This document shows positions 1 to 12,100 of a DNA stretch of 64,000 nt, one piece after another (the first letter of the stretch is position 1; each line of letters opens with the position of its first letter). Origin of the DNA: Lepidonotus clava (lineage: Eukaryota; Annelida; Polychaeta; Phyllodocida; Polynoidae); assembly GCA_936440205.1 (NCBI GenBank), contig OW387149.1, positions 6,034,114 to 6,098,113 on the forward strand, given 5' to 3'. The notes below the pieces were generated by a model. It saw nothing but the letters and a program-made list of their open reading frames with translations. It made no database searches and had not been told where the DNA came from. The position numbers and the translations under genes are program-made.

Positions 1-930
1 CTACATTGTTATTAGGGGGGGGGGTCTAGTAAGGAGGGGTCATGAGGCTGGGCTACATTGTTATTAGGGGGGGTCTAGTAAGGAGGGGTCATAAGGCTGG
101 GCTACATTGTTATTAGGGGGGGGGGTCTAGTAAGGAGGGGTCATAAGGCTGGGCTACATTGTTATTAGGGGGGTCTAGTAAGGAGGGGTCATAAGGCTGG
201 GCTACATTGTTATTAGGGGGGAGGGGTCTAGTAAGGAGGGGTCATAAGGCTGGGCTACATTTTTATTAGGGGGGGGTCTAGTAAGGAGGGGTCATAAGGC
301 TGGGCTACATTGTTATTAGGGGGGTCTAGTAAGGAGGGGTCATAAGGCTGGGCTACATTGTTATTAGGGGGGTCTAGTCAGGAGGGGTCATAAGGCTGGG
401 CTACATTGTTATTAGGGGGGGTCTAGTCAGGAGGGGTCATAAGGCTGGGCTACATTGTTATTAGGGGGGGGGGTCTAGTAAGGAGGGGTCATAAGGCTGG
501 GCTACATTGTTATTAGGGGGGTCTAGTAAGGAGGGGTCATAAGGCTGGGCTACATTGTTATTAGGGGGGGGGGTCTAGTAAGGAGGGGTCATAAGGCTGG
601 GCTACATTGTTATTAGGGGGGGTCTAGTCAGGAGGGGTCATAAGGCTGGGCTACATTGTTATTAGGGGGGGGGGGGTCTAGTAAGGAGGGGTCATAAGGC
701 TGGGCTACATTGTTATTAGGGGGGGGGGTCTAGTAAGGAGGGGTCATAAGGCTGGGCTACATTGTTATTAGGGGGATCTAGTAAGGAGAGGTCATAAGGC
801 TGGGCTACATTGTTATTAGGGGGGGTCTAGTAAGGGGGGGTCATAAGGCTGGGCTACATTGTTATTAGGGGGGTCTAGTAAGGAGAGGTCATAAGGCTGG
901 GCTACATTGTTATTAATGGGGTCTAGTTTG
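1..930. repeat. Minisatellite, about 51-bp unit, about 18 copies
   Basis: Each unit starts ctacattgttattag, passes through a G run of variable length and ends in a conserved ggtctagtaaggaggggtca segment and ataaggctggg. Units are 49-54 bp and differ mainly in the G run. The array begins before the window and decays at about 930. It probably lies in an upstream intron of the lipoxygenase gene, because the first exon seen has a 3' splice site. Confidence 0.95.
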
Positions 931-1278
931 TAAAGGCTAAGCAACAGTAAATAATGGTAGCCTTATTGTTCAATTGCATGATGAACAGTGATAGATTGAA
1001 TAATTGATTAAAGGTGACAAACATTTAAAATCTACTTTAAGTTGTAAAAAAGAAAATTAGCAAGTTATAGAAAAGAAAATTAGCCCTACATAAAATCAAC
1101 GTATCTTATTACCCCATGTACCAAGCTGGATAAATCGTTATATATATATATGTTCTATGAGAATCATTACCCTTGGCTATGCTGCAGATAATTATTCCAA
1201 AAAGAATGCTCACATTCAAGTCTATACTTTACCAAGTACTGAGCTTGTGACAGTCATAAACACTTCTCCGTTTACCAG
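931..1278 (+). other. AT-rich intron remnant ending at the first 3' splice site
   Basis: AT-rich sequence with a short TA run near 1141. No open frame or repeat is seen. It ends with tttaccag at 1271-1278, taken as the acceptor for the first exon in the window. Confidence 0.6.
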
Positions 1279-1421
1279 GGACTGAGTCTGCGACTGGGTA
1301 TCGTAAGTTACACCAGGTGTGGCGCGACGACATCACCGCGGGGCGTAAGAACACGTACGTCATCACTGACAAGGTGGTCGGCGAGGTGCTCTGTATCCGG
1401 GCCTACCTGTCCGTGCCCAAG
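1279..1421 (+). CDS. Lipoxygenase exon a (PLAT domain, first part)
   Basis: Acceptor tttaccag, donor aag|gtaagg. It begins with the last two bases of a codon, so at least one upstream exon exists. The translation includes GYRKLHQVW and VVGEVLCIRAYLSVPK, matching the middle strands of a lipoxygenase PLAT beta-sandwich. Confidence 0.85.
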
Positions 1422-3112
1422 GTAAGGCAGTCCACTTACAGTTCTTTATTCCATTTTGGCGATGATGGCCTTTCTGTTGTAAGAGGTGACGAAATTGACC
1501 TGGGATAAGTTTAAGTGTATTTTTATGTAGTTTAAGTCTGTATTCACACTCAATATTTTTCCACAGGCCTAGGTTATTGCTATAGAATGTATTTTAATAG
1601 TTATTAGAATTTGTAAAATTTTGACACAGCATTGCTTTTGGTTCCCTTTAATACCACACCCAGGGACGGGGTCTGGCCAATCTTGAAATTACATAGACAG
1701 GTTACAGAAGTAGTTGAGTTGATTGTTTGCCGATTGGTGGATCACACCGCGCTCTACCTGCCGGCCCCTACATGCTACATGTGGTACGTTCTGTACGTTA
1801 CAGGGCACGGAGGTGGGGCCGTGGATGCTGGATGAGATCGTTCTGGCCACTCCGTACAATGGGCGCTGCTACACCTTCCCCTACTACGACTGGGTGCGGC
1901 CCCACGAGGTGGTCGTCATCAGGGAGGGCAGAAGTGAGGGGCACCTTTTGTTCATTCTCATTTTTCAACATAATATTTCTTGTCAGTCCCCAGAGATATT
2001 TATTGCAGTTTGTTTCAATAAATCATTCAGTTATATCTAGTTTACATACATTGAATATCTACATATAAATGCGAATATTTTAGGGACTAATACTTCCTTC
2101 AGACTTACAGAAGTCTGCAGTGAACATTAGGCAATAGTTTCCCCATCTCTGTGGTGTAATACCCCTTAAGTAGCTTGTCGTGTAGCTGACGGTTTGTCCC
2201 CTTTCACCCCCCCCCCCCCCCAGGCCTGCTGCCGGTGATGGAGAAGGACCCCCTGCAGCGCCTGCTGAGACAGATCGAGCTGCAGACCCGCCGGGAAACC
2301 TACAGGTGGCGCCAGGTAACATTATAGATACATGATCATGAGATTGGGTGCTGCTTTCTATGCCAAGGGTTTCAGAATGAATTGAACTATCCAGATTCCA
2401 GAGTAGTGTTGCAAAATATAGAATTGAAGGAAAGACTGTGTTTAGAGACAAAATGTATAAATGTATTTTTCATCTATTTTTATTCTGATTTGGGGCTCTA
2501 TAGGAAAAAAGTAATGTTTGAGATGAAAATAAATCTTTGAAAAGACAAAACTGTCTAAAAACAACACACTGAAATTGATGATTTTCAAATTCCCTATAGG
2601 ATTTTGGTTGTATATACCAAAGTGTATCCATAGTTTACAAAGTCTAACCATGTGATTGAAACAATACACACATAATATACATCTATAGGTGGCCCCGTCT
2701 GACCCGTTCTATGGCCTGCCCGGCCACCTGGAGGTGGGCAGTGACACTAAGGCCCTGCCGCTGGACATGACGTGGGAGGGGTTCGCGGCCCTGGAGACGG
2801 ACTGGACCAACCACCTCAAGACCATCTGGCAATGTGAGTAGGGCCGTCCGCACAGTCACTAGGTGTAACTAAACAATCTGTGGATCATGTCTAAATTTCT
2901 AGCTGTTCTTTTCTTAATACATTTCTTGTTAAAAGGAGATCAATAAAGTTGTAAAGAATATTACTTTTAGAAAAGATAAGTCTCTGGTTTTGAGGCTTTT
3001 TCTTCGTAATGGTTGTAAGATGGCACTCTAGTGTGCAATTAGTTCTACACTTTGTATTGTGTAGACCAACGACTGATTTCTGCACTTGGTAATTTAATAC
3101 CTTTGATATATT

Positions 3113-3167
<55 letters not shown>

Positions 3168-6100
3168 CGTCAATTGATATAAGGCAAACCTCTTTAATGT
3201 GTTCAGAACAACCTATCTGGTCTCCCCTTAAATCCAGGTATATGGGAATTTAACAGAAATAAATAGAAACCACTGCAATCCAATTATGATGGAACCATTC
3301 TTGTAAGGCCATGGCCTGGGTTTATAATACTTCCCGTTGTCTCCACCCCAGCGGTGGGTAAGCTGAAGAAGCGGCTGTCGGAGTACCTGAACTTCCGGAA
3401 GGAGACGGTAGTTGAGCCATACGTGCGGCCCATCGCCGACCTGCTCGAGACCCATCAGGAACTGGAGGCCACCATGCAGAACTGGCACCTGGATGAGGAG
3501 TTCGGCCGACAGGTAGCGCGCTGCTGTATATACAAACCAATACAATACACGACTAAAGATACCATAGAGATACACGACTAAAGATAACATAGAGATACAC
3601 GACTAAAGATACCATAGAGACACACGACTAAAGATCACATGACTAAAGATAGCATAGAGATACACGACTAAAGATACCATAGAGACACACGACTAAAGAT
3701 ACCATAGAGATACATGACTAAAGATACCATAGAGACACACGACTAAAGATACCATAGAGACACACGACTAAAGATACCATAGAGACACATGACTAAAGAT
3801 ACCATAGAGACACACGACTAAAGATACCATAGAGATACACGACTAAAGATACCATAGAGACACACGACTAAAGATACCATAGAGATACAGGACTAAAGAT
3901 ACCATAGAGACACATGACTAAAGATACCATAGAGATACACGACTAAAGATACCATAGAGATACACGACTAAAGATACCATAGAGACACACGACTAAAGAT
4001 ACCATAGAGATACACGACTAAAGATACCATAGACACACGACTAAAGATACCATAGAGACACACGACTAAAGATACCATAGAGACACATGACTAAAGATAC
4101 CATAGAGACACACGACTAAAGATACCATAGAGATACACGACTAAAGATACCATAGAGACACATGACTAAAGATAGGATAGAGATACACGACTAAAGATAC
4201 CATAGAGACACATGACTAAAGATACCATAGAGATACACGACTAAAGATACCATAGAGACACATGACTAAAGATAACATAGAGATACACGACTAAAGATAC
4301 CATAGAGATACACGACTAAAGATACCATAGAGATACATGACTAAAGATACCATAGAGACACACGACTAAAGATAACATAGAGATACACGACTAAAGATAC
4401 CATAGAGACACACGACTGAAGATCACATGACTAAAGATAGCATAGAGATACACGACTAAAGATACCATAGAGACACACGACTAAAGATACCATAGAGACA
4501 CATGACTAAAGATACCATAGAGATACACAACTAAAGATACCATAGAGACACACGACTAAAGATACCATGAAGATACACAACTAAAGATACCATAGAGATA
4601 CATGACTAAAGATACCATAGAGATACAGGACTAAAGATACCATAGAGACACACGACTAAAGATAACATAGAGATACACGACTAAAGATACCATAGAGACA
4701 CATGACTAAAGATAGCATAGAGATACACGACTAAAGATACCATAGAGATACACGACTAAAGATACCATAGAGATACACGCCTAAAGAAACCATAGAGACA
4801 CATGACTAAAGATAGCATAGAGATACACGACTAAAGATACCATAGAGACACATGACTAAAGATACCATAGAGATACACGACTAAAGATACCATAGAGACA
4901 CACGACTAAAGATACCATAGAGATACAGGACTAAAGATACCATAGAGACACACGACTAAAGATACCATAGAGATACATGACTAAAGATACCATAGAGATA
5001 CAGGACTAAAGATACCATAGAGATACACAACTAAAGATAACATAGAGATACACGACTAAAGATACCATAGAGACACACGACTAAAGATAACATAGAGATA
5101 CACGACTAAAGCTACCATAGAGAAACATGACTAAAGATAACATAGAGATACACGACTAAAGATACCATAGAGACACACGACTAAAGATCACACGGCTAAA
5201 GATAGCATAGAGATACACGACTAAAGATACCATAGAGACACATGACTAAAGATACCATAGTGACACATGACTAAAGATACCATAGAGATACACGACTAAA
5301 GATACCATAGAGATACACGACTAAAGATACCATAGAGATACACAACTAAAGATACCATAGAGACACATGACTAAAGATACCATAGAGATACACGACTAAA
5401 GATACCATAGAGATACACAACTAAAGAAAACATACAGATACACGACTAAAGATACCATAGAGATACACGACTGTTGTGTCTGCCCCCTCACCATAAACGA
5501 CCAGTAAACCCGCTTGTATCAGAACCCTATGTTCACACTATGAGATTATAGATTGGGAATGGGCCCGCCCCTCTTGGCTGTTCTTTGTGGACGCCTTCCC
5601 AGAGACCTGTCCTGATGTAAGCCTACATGTGTTTGTAGATGCTGAACGGGTCGAACCCGGCCCAGCTACGCCGGCTGGACGCCCTGCCAGAGGGCTTCCC
5701 CCTCACGGCCGAGGACCTCGACCCCTACGTCAACGATGGCACCTTCAGCTACGAACTGCAGGTTTGTAGCTCTATAGCATTCACCATCCTGCGTCAACCA
5801 GTGGCCTCCTGAAGGAGAAGAACCACCTTACCATCAACTCAATCTCTTATACCCTTTGGAAAGAGACCGGAATATTAAATCTCTAACTTCAATAATCATA
5901 TTTTGTAAAAACGAAAACTGTGCACTTAAAAGAGTTAAAATTAATAACAAAAAATGACAGTAATGGCTAGAATAAGAGCTGCCAGTCAGATCAGCGAGCC
6001 CTTAATGGGAAGTACAGAAGGTGACTCTGGTTCATTTTGCCGACAGGTGGGGCGGGTGTACATGGCGACGTACCCAGCACTGGACGACGTGGTCAAGGCG

Positions 6101-9100
6101 GACGACCCCAAACAGCAGCGCTTCACCTGCTCACCGCGGGTAAGTTCACTTTGCAGCGAGTGAAGGAAGGTTTTGAACTCAGCCATCCACCCCTATCCAC
6201 CCCTATCCACCCCTGCATAGAACATATTTAGTTTTTTTTTTTGGGGGGGGCATCCTATAGTTGTTATTGGTAGAGGTGCCCCCAAAGCTTTACTATAGGA
6301 TGGTTTTTTATTGTGTAAAATCAATTGGGTGTGAAGTGCTATGAATACCCTCATTTGTAACAATTACATTTACCCCCTCCTCCCTTCTCCTTTACAACTC
6401 CCCTTCCCCATGCCCCCGCCTAATTCTCTAAAAGGGGTGCGGCTTGGGTATTGTTCGTTCCTTATTGGATACAAGTGTCCATGATTGACACCCACTGCAC
6501 ATGGGTCCTATGTATAGAGGTATGTAAAATTTGAGAGACCAGAAAGCCCAGGTTGCCTTGAAAACAATACTAATTTGTTTCCAATAAATATACTGGTCAG
6601 GTGTGTGTTATTGTTCGTTGTGCTTGCAGGTGTTGTTCCACGTGGGGGAGGGTCAGACTACCTTGCTGCCCCTGGTCATCCAGCTATCACAGGCCGAGGG
6701 GGCCCCGGTGTTCACCCCCAGCGACGACAACTCCAACTTCTCCTACTGGCGCCTGGCCAAGCTGTGGGTGCGCTGCGCCGACGTGCACCTCCAGCTGCTG
6801 GACGCCTACCTCCTCAAGACAGTGCTGCTGGTCGAGCCCGTCACCATCGCCCTTCTCAGGTAAGACGTAGAGCCTACCTCCTCAAGACAGTGCTGCTGGT
6901 CGAGCCCGTCACCATCGCCCTCCTCAGGTAAGACGTAGAGCCTACCTCCTCAAGACAGTGCTGCTGGTCGAGCCCGTCACCATCGCCCTCCTCAGGTAAG
7001 AAGTAGAGCCTACCTCCTCAAGACAGTGCTGCTGGTCGAGCCCATCACCATCGCCCTTCTCAGGTAAGACGTAGAGCCTACCTCCTCAAGACAGTGCTGC
7101 TGGTCGAGCCCGTCACCATCGCCCTTCTCAGGTAAGACGTAGAGCCTACCTCCTCAAGACAATGCTGCTGGTCGAGCCCGTCACCATCGCCCTTCTCAGG
7201 TAAGACGTAGAGCCTACCTCCTCAAGACAGTGCTGCTGGTCGAACCCGTCACCATCGCCCTCCTCAGGTAAGACGTAGAGCCTACCTCCTCAAGACAGTG
7301 CTGCTGGTCGAGCCCGTCACCATCGCCCTTCTCAGGTAAGACGTAGAGCCTACCTCCTCAAGACAGTGCTGCTGGTCGAGCCCGTCACCATCGCCCTCCT
7401 CAGGTAAGACGTAGAGCCTACCTCCTCAAGACAGTGCTGCTGGTCGAGCCCATCACCATCGCCCTCCTCAGGTAAGACATAGAGCCTACCTCCTTAAGAC
7501 AGTGCTGCTGGTCGAGCCCATCACCATCGCCCCCCTCAGGTAAGACTGTTCTATAACAACCCAGCCCTCAGTCCACTGACTGGTAACCCTGAAATAACGC
7601 TGTCCCTGAACATTAGGAAAGTATTTACATACTCTTCTAAGTCAGTTTTGCTTGCACGGCATCGGCAGCTATAGATACTGTAATGAGGGGAACAGCTGGG
7701 GGGACCAGTTGAGTGCTGACATAAATTATGAGGGTCCCCCACATCCAGTGTATTCAATAAGCCCATCCCAGTGTACATTAACATGAAATTTTACTATGAA
7801 ATTATATAGCATTTTTTTCCTCATTTAATCCTCACAAAATGAACCATGTTGATTTTGTTGACAAATTGTTCCAAAGATTTGTAAAATGTAGCTTTATATA
7901 TTGGCTTTTTTCCAATAGGCCCAGCCCAAGCCATCATGTCCAACCCTATTTTCCCCCAAAATACATCATTTTGATTGGCTGGTAAACCTGTCAATTAGTA
8001 AAATATAATGAATCATAATTGTTTATAAGTACTTGGGGATTTAGGAAAATATAATTCTTGGTTATTTCAGTCATGCCAACTCTAGGAGACAAGGATGACT
8101 TATACAGTAATTTCGTCCACCCCTTGTGCAACCCTGGTATACACCCAATGTGGGATGGGCTAATTGAGGCTGTTTCATGGGAAATTTTCTATAGGAAGGA
8201 AATACTTTCAATCTTTATTGAATTGTTGAAAATCGAAATCTTCAAGAAATCATTTAGTTTTGCAAATCCATCATTTCTACAAGGTTCTTAGCAACATTTT
8301 ACTTACTTACTCTACATGTATCTAGTTTTGACAGATACTAAAAGAGTTACATGCAACACGCCACACAGTGTGGTGTGTATGGGGACTGGCCCCAGTGCTG
8401 ATGTCTACCAACACTCTGGAGATGGAGGGGGAGTGGTGGGGTTCGATACCCATCCGGGATATACAAGAGCAGAGCGAACTTGTTCTTACTAAATATATAA
8501 CTGAATAATTTGTACCTTGGCTTTCAGAAATATGTCTGCCATCCACCCAATCTACCGGCTCCTGCTGCCTCATATAAGACATGCACCTGCTGTTGCCACC
8601 CTATGGCGGAAGGTCTTACTACCGGCCGAAGGCGCCCTGGCACAAGTAAGGCTTCTACTCCCATCATTAGGCCTTATTAGGCAGGTCAGGTCCAACCTGT
8701 TCACATAGTCCAGGGTGTTCACATTGTCATCTCGCCCTGTCCTGCCCCCTGTCCCTCCCTCTGTCCCACCCTCTTTCCCACCCTCTTTCCCTCCCTCGGT
8801 CCCTCCCCCTGTCCCTCCCCCTGTCACATTATCACCTCGCCCTGTCCTGCCCCCTGTCCCTCCCTCTGGCCCTCCCCCTGTCCCTCCCCCTGTCCCTCCC
8901 TTTGACCCTCCCCCTGTCCCTCCCTCTGTCCCTCCCTCTCACCCTCTCTCTGTCCCTCCCTTTGTCTCTCCCTCTGTCCCACCCTCTGACGCTCCCTCTG
9001 TCCCACCCTCTTTCCCTCCCTCTGACCCTCCCTCTGACCCTCCCTCTGTCCCTCCCTCTGTCCCTCCCTCTGTCCCTCCCCCTGTCCCTCCCTCTGGCCC

Positions 9101-12100
9101 TCCCCCTGTCCCTCCCCCTGTCCCTCCCTTTGACCCTCCCCCTGTCCCTCCCTCTGTCCCTCCCTCTCACCCTCTCTCTGTCCCTCCCTTTGTCCCTCCC
9201 TTTGTCTCTCCCTCTGTCCCACCCTCTGACGCTCCCTCTGTCCCACCCTCTTTCCCTCCCTCTGACCCTCCCTCTGACCCTCCCTCTGTCCCTCCCTCTG
9301 TCCCTCCCTCTGTCCCTCCCCCTGTCCCTCCCTCTGTCCCTCCCCCTGTCCCTCCCTTTGACTCTCCCCCTGTCCCTCCCTCTGTCCCTCCCTCTCACCC
9401 TCCCTCTGTCCCTCCCTCTGTCCCTCCCTCTGTCCCCTCTGACCCTCCCTCTGTCCCTCCCTCTGTCCCACCCTCTGTCCCACCCTCTGTCCCACCCTCT
9501 GTCCCACCCTCTGTCCCTCCCTCTGTCCCTCCCTCTGTCCCTCCTTCTGTCCCTCCCTCTGTCCCTCCCTCTGTCCCTCCCTCTGTCCCACCCTCTGTCC
9601 CTCCCTCTGTCCCTCCCTCTGTCCCTCCCTTTGTCCCTCCCTCTGTCCCTCCCTCTGTCCAGCCCTCTGTACCTCCCTGTCCCTCCCTCTGTCCCTCCCT
9701 CTGTCCCTCCATCTATCCTGCCCTCTGTCACCTTAATGTTTCATTTAATTTTTTTTTTAGTTTTGAGCTACTCCAATGCAAATCTACTGATAGAATTATT
9801 TCCGAGTGTTGTTTTCCTTCTTGTTGCTGAAAACACTAATATGAAAAGTGTTTCCTACTTTTTCATAAGTCGGGAGTGGCATCTCTGCATGTACTATGCC
9901 TGCCCTTCCTCTATTTGATGTCACTCTTTCGCATCGAAAGATGCTCTTCTGCTAGTACTAGGATCTCACTTACCAGGGCACAATGATACCTCTAGCTTTT
10001 ATTAAAAGCAAGGTGCTCATTGTGAAATTGTCAGTCGACAGTTGACTAAAGTGGTAGAAGGAAGAACGACCTGCTTTCTTCCTAGGTGTGTGAGCTGATA
10101 AAATGTAATCTAGTTATTTACAATATCCCAATCCATTTTAGGTGTTAGCAGCTGGGGAGAAGCCGACTGCCCTGGTTGACCTTGTGAGACATCAGTACAG
10201 GTCTACCCGCCTGTCCCACCTCTACCTGCCCGAGGACCTGGCCCTCCGCGGGACGCTCGACCCGAGCGTCCTGCCCAACTACTACTACAGGGACGACGGG
10301 CTCAAGGTAAATCCTGCAAGCAATAAGGGTTGTTTCAGTTGTTGGATTGGGGCTTATTGAAGGGCAGTGGCATGTTATTGATGGTTTAATTGGGTTGGGG
10401 AGGTGGTGGTTCAGGTGATACAGATGGGCATGGGAGTCAATGGGCACGTCAAGGGATTATGACAACTACACTATATGCAAAGGTCCAGATTTGATTATGT
10501 GATAAGGTGATTATTTTTCGCCACCAACGTAAGACTCTTCAATCCATGCACATGTCTGATAGATATATTGTCTTATGTTTGATGCAGGAGGATTATTAAA
10601 TGTATCAAATAGTCTAACTTCTTGCTGTGGTCTCTCAGGTGGTGGGAGCTATCCGCGGGCTGTGCGCTGACATCATCGGCCTGTACTACCGTGATGACGA
10701 GGAGGTGGCCTTGGATGAGGAGCTGCAGGACTTCCTGCAGGACCTGAAGAAGAACGGGCTCCCTGCGAGCGACGACCTCACGGCCCACTTCACCACGCGC
10801 GAGGAGGTCGTCAGGTTCCTCACCACCATCATATTCCTGTGAGTGGCAGTATCTTATAACTTGCATATTCCTTTGAATATACATATTTTTAATGTCATAT
10901 TTCTGTGAGAGGCCATATCTATAAATGATATCTAAGAAATGCCCATGCTGTCCGACAGTCTCATTAGAATTGGTAATTAATAAATTGATAGTAGTAAAAA
11001 CATTATGAACAATAGATTCCACTCCCACTCAGGTAAAATTGATTCTTCTGTGACCGTTTGAGAGACCCAGCTCCAGTTCTCTAATGTCAAATTTAGTTGT
11101 GTTTTTCCTCATAACTTTTGTAATATTCATTAAATCTTCAAAGAGTAAGCAGGTGAAATGTAGCTAACAACATTGTTGAGATAATCCATTGATATATCAA
11201 ATATTTAATTTGTTGAAGAGTTCATCCTTTTTTTTAAAAGATTTAATGAAAAAATAATTTTTTGTCCCAGAGGAATCTATATAATTATTTTTTGTAATTC
11301 ATGTGAACAGGCGAAGATCTTGTCATATTATAACTTTAATATTGTGCTATATAAAGATAAACTTATAAAGGTGATTAACTTGACCACTTGTTGACCTTTT
11401 GACCTGGGTTGTAGGAGCACCGGGCAGCACCACGCGGTGACCAGCGGGCTGGTCGAGGACATGGCCTTCGTGCCGGCGTCCCCGCCGTCCCTATGCCGGC
11501 CCCCGCCTGCAGAGGGAGCCACTGAGGAGGTGCGCGGGCTGACGGACACCCAGCTGCAGGCGTTGCTGCCACCTGTCGACGTCAGCGCCAACTTCAGCGA
11601 GATGATCCAGCTGCTAGGCCGCGACAGGCCCGGGGTAGGCTTTACAGTTCTCAGCCAATCCTTAATGGTGGACCCCCACTGAACAAGTCATTTTCATAAA
11701 TCCATATGATGCTCTACCAAGTAGGGTTACAGTTATGTAAAACTCATCAGATTTTTATTGTAAACTCATGACAATATTTTACTTTATATCAAAAGATAGA
11801 GATGTAGCTGATAGACTTTTAACTTGAAAATATATGCTTTCGCTGTTTTTTACATTTCTTATTAAAGTGAACTATTGTTAATGTTTGATTTAAGACTGCG
11901 TAATGTTCGTGTATATCCAAGTCTTCATGAGTCGTTTATCCAGAATGCCTGAGTAATTCAGACTGCGTTCAAAGTTTGTCCGTCCACTTCCCAATAGTTC
12001 AAAAGAAATGAACGATGAGGGAGCTTCTTAATATGAAAGGGTTTTTATTCAATAAACATCTCATCCCGAGTCAAAGCCACCATGTATAAGTCTTCATCAG

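Noticed and set aside
3536-5472. CRISPR-like regularity of the 25-bp array
   Set aside because: Units are directly adjacent with no unique spacers, in a eukaryotic intron; this is a minisatellite.
8360-8480. Possible tRNA-derived SINE (ggttcgatacc at 8440-8450)
   Set aside because: A B-box-like string is present but no A box at the right distance and no tail; too weak to call.
8715-9830. Long Pro/Ser/Val-rich and Leu/Pro-rich proteins on both strands
   Set aside because: They come from a 12-bp repeat, whose length divides by three, so every frame stays open. The array lies inside an intron of the lipoxygenase gene and has no splice or start support.
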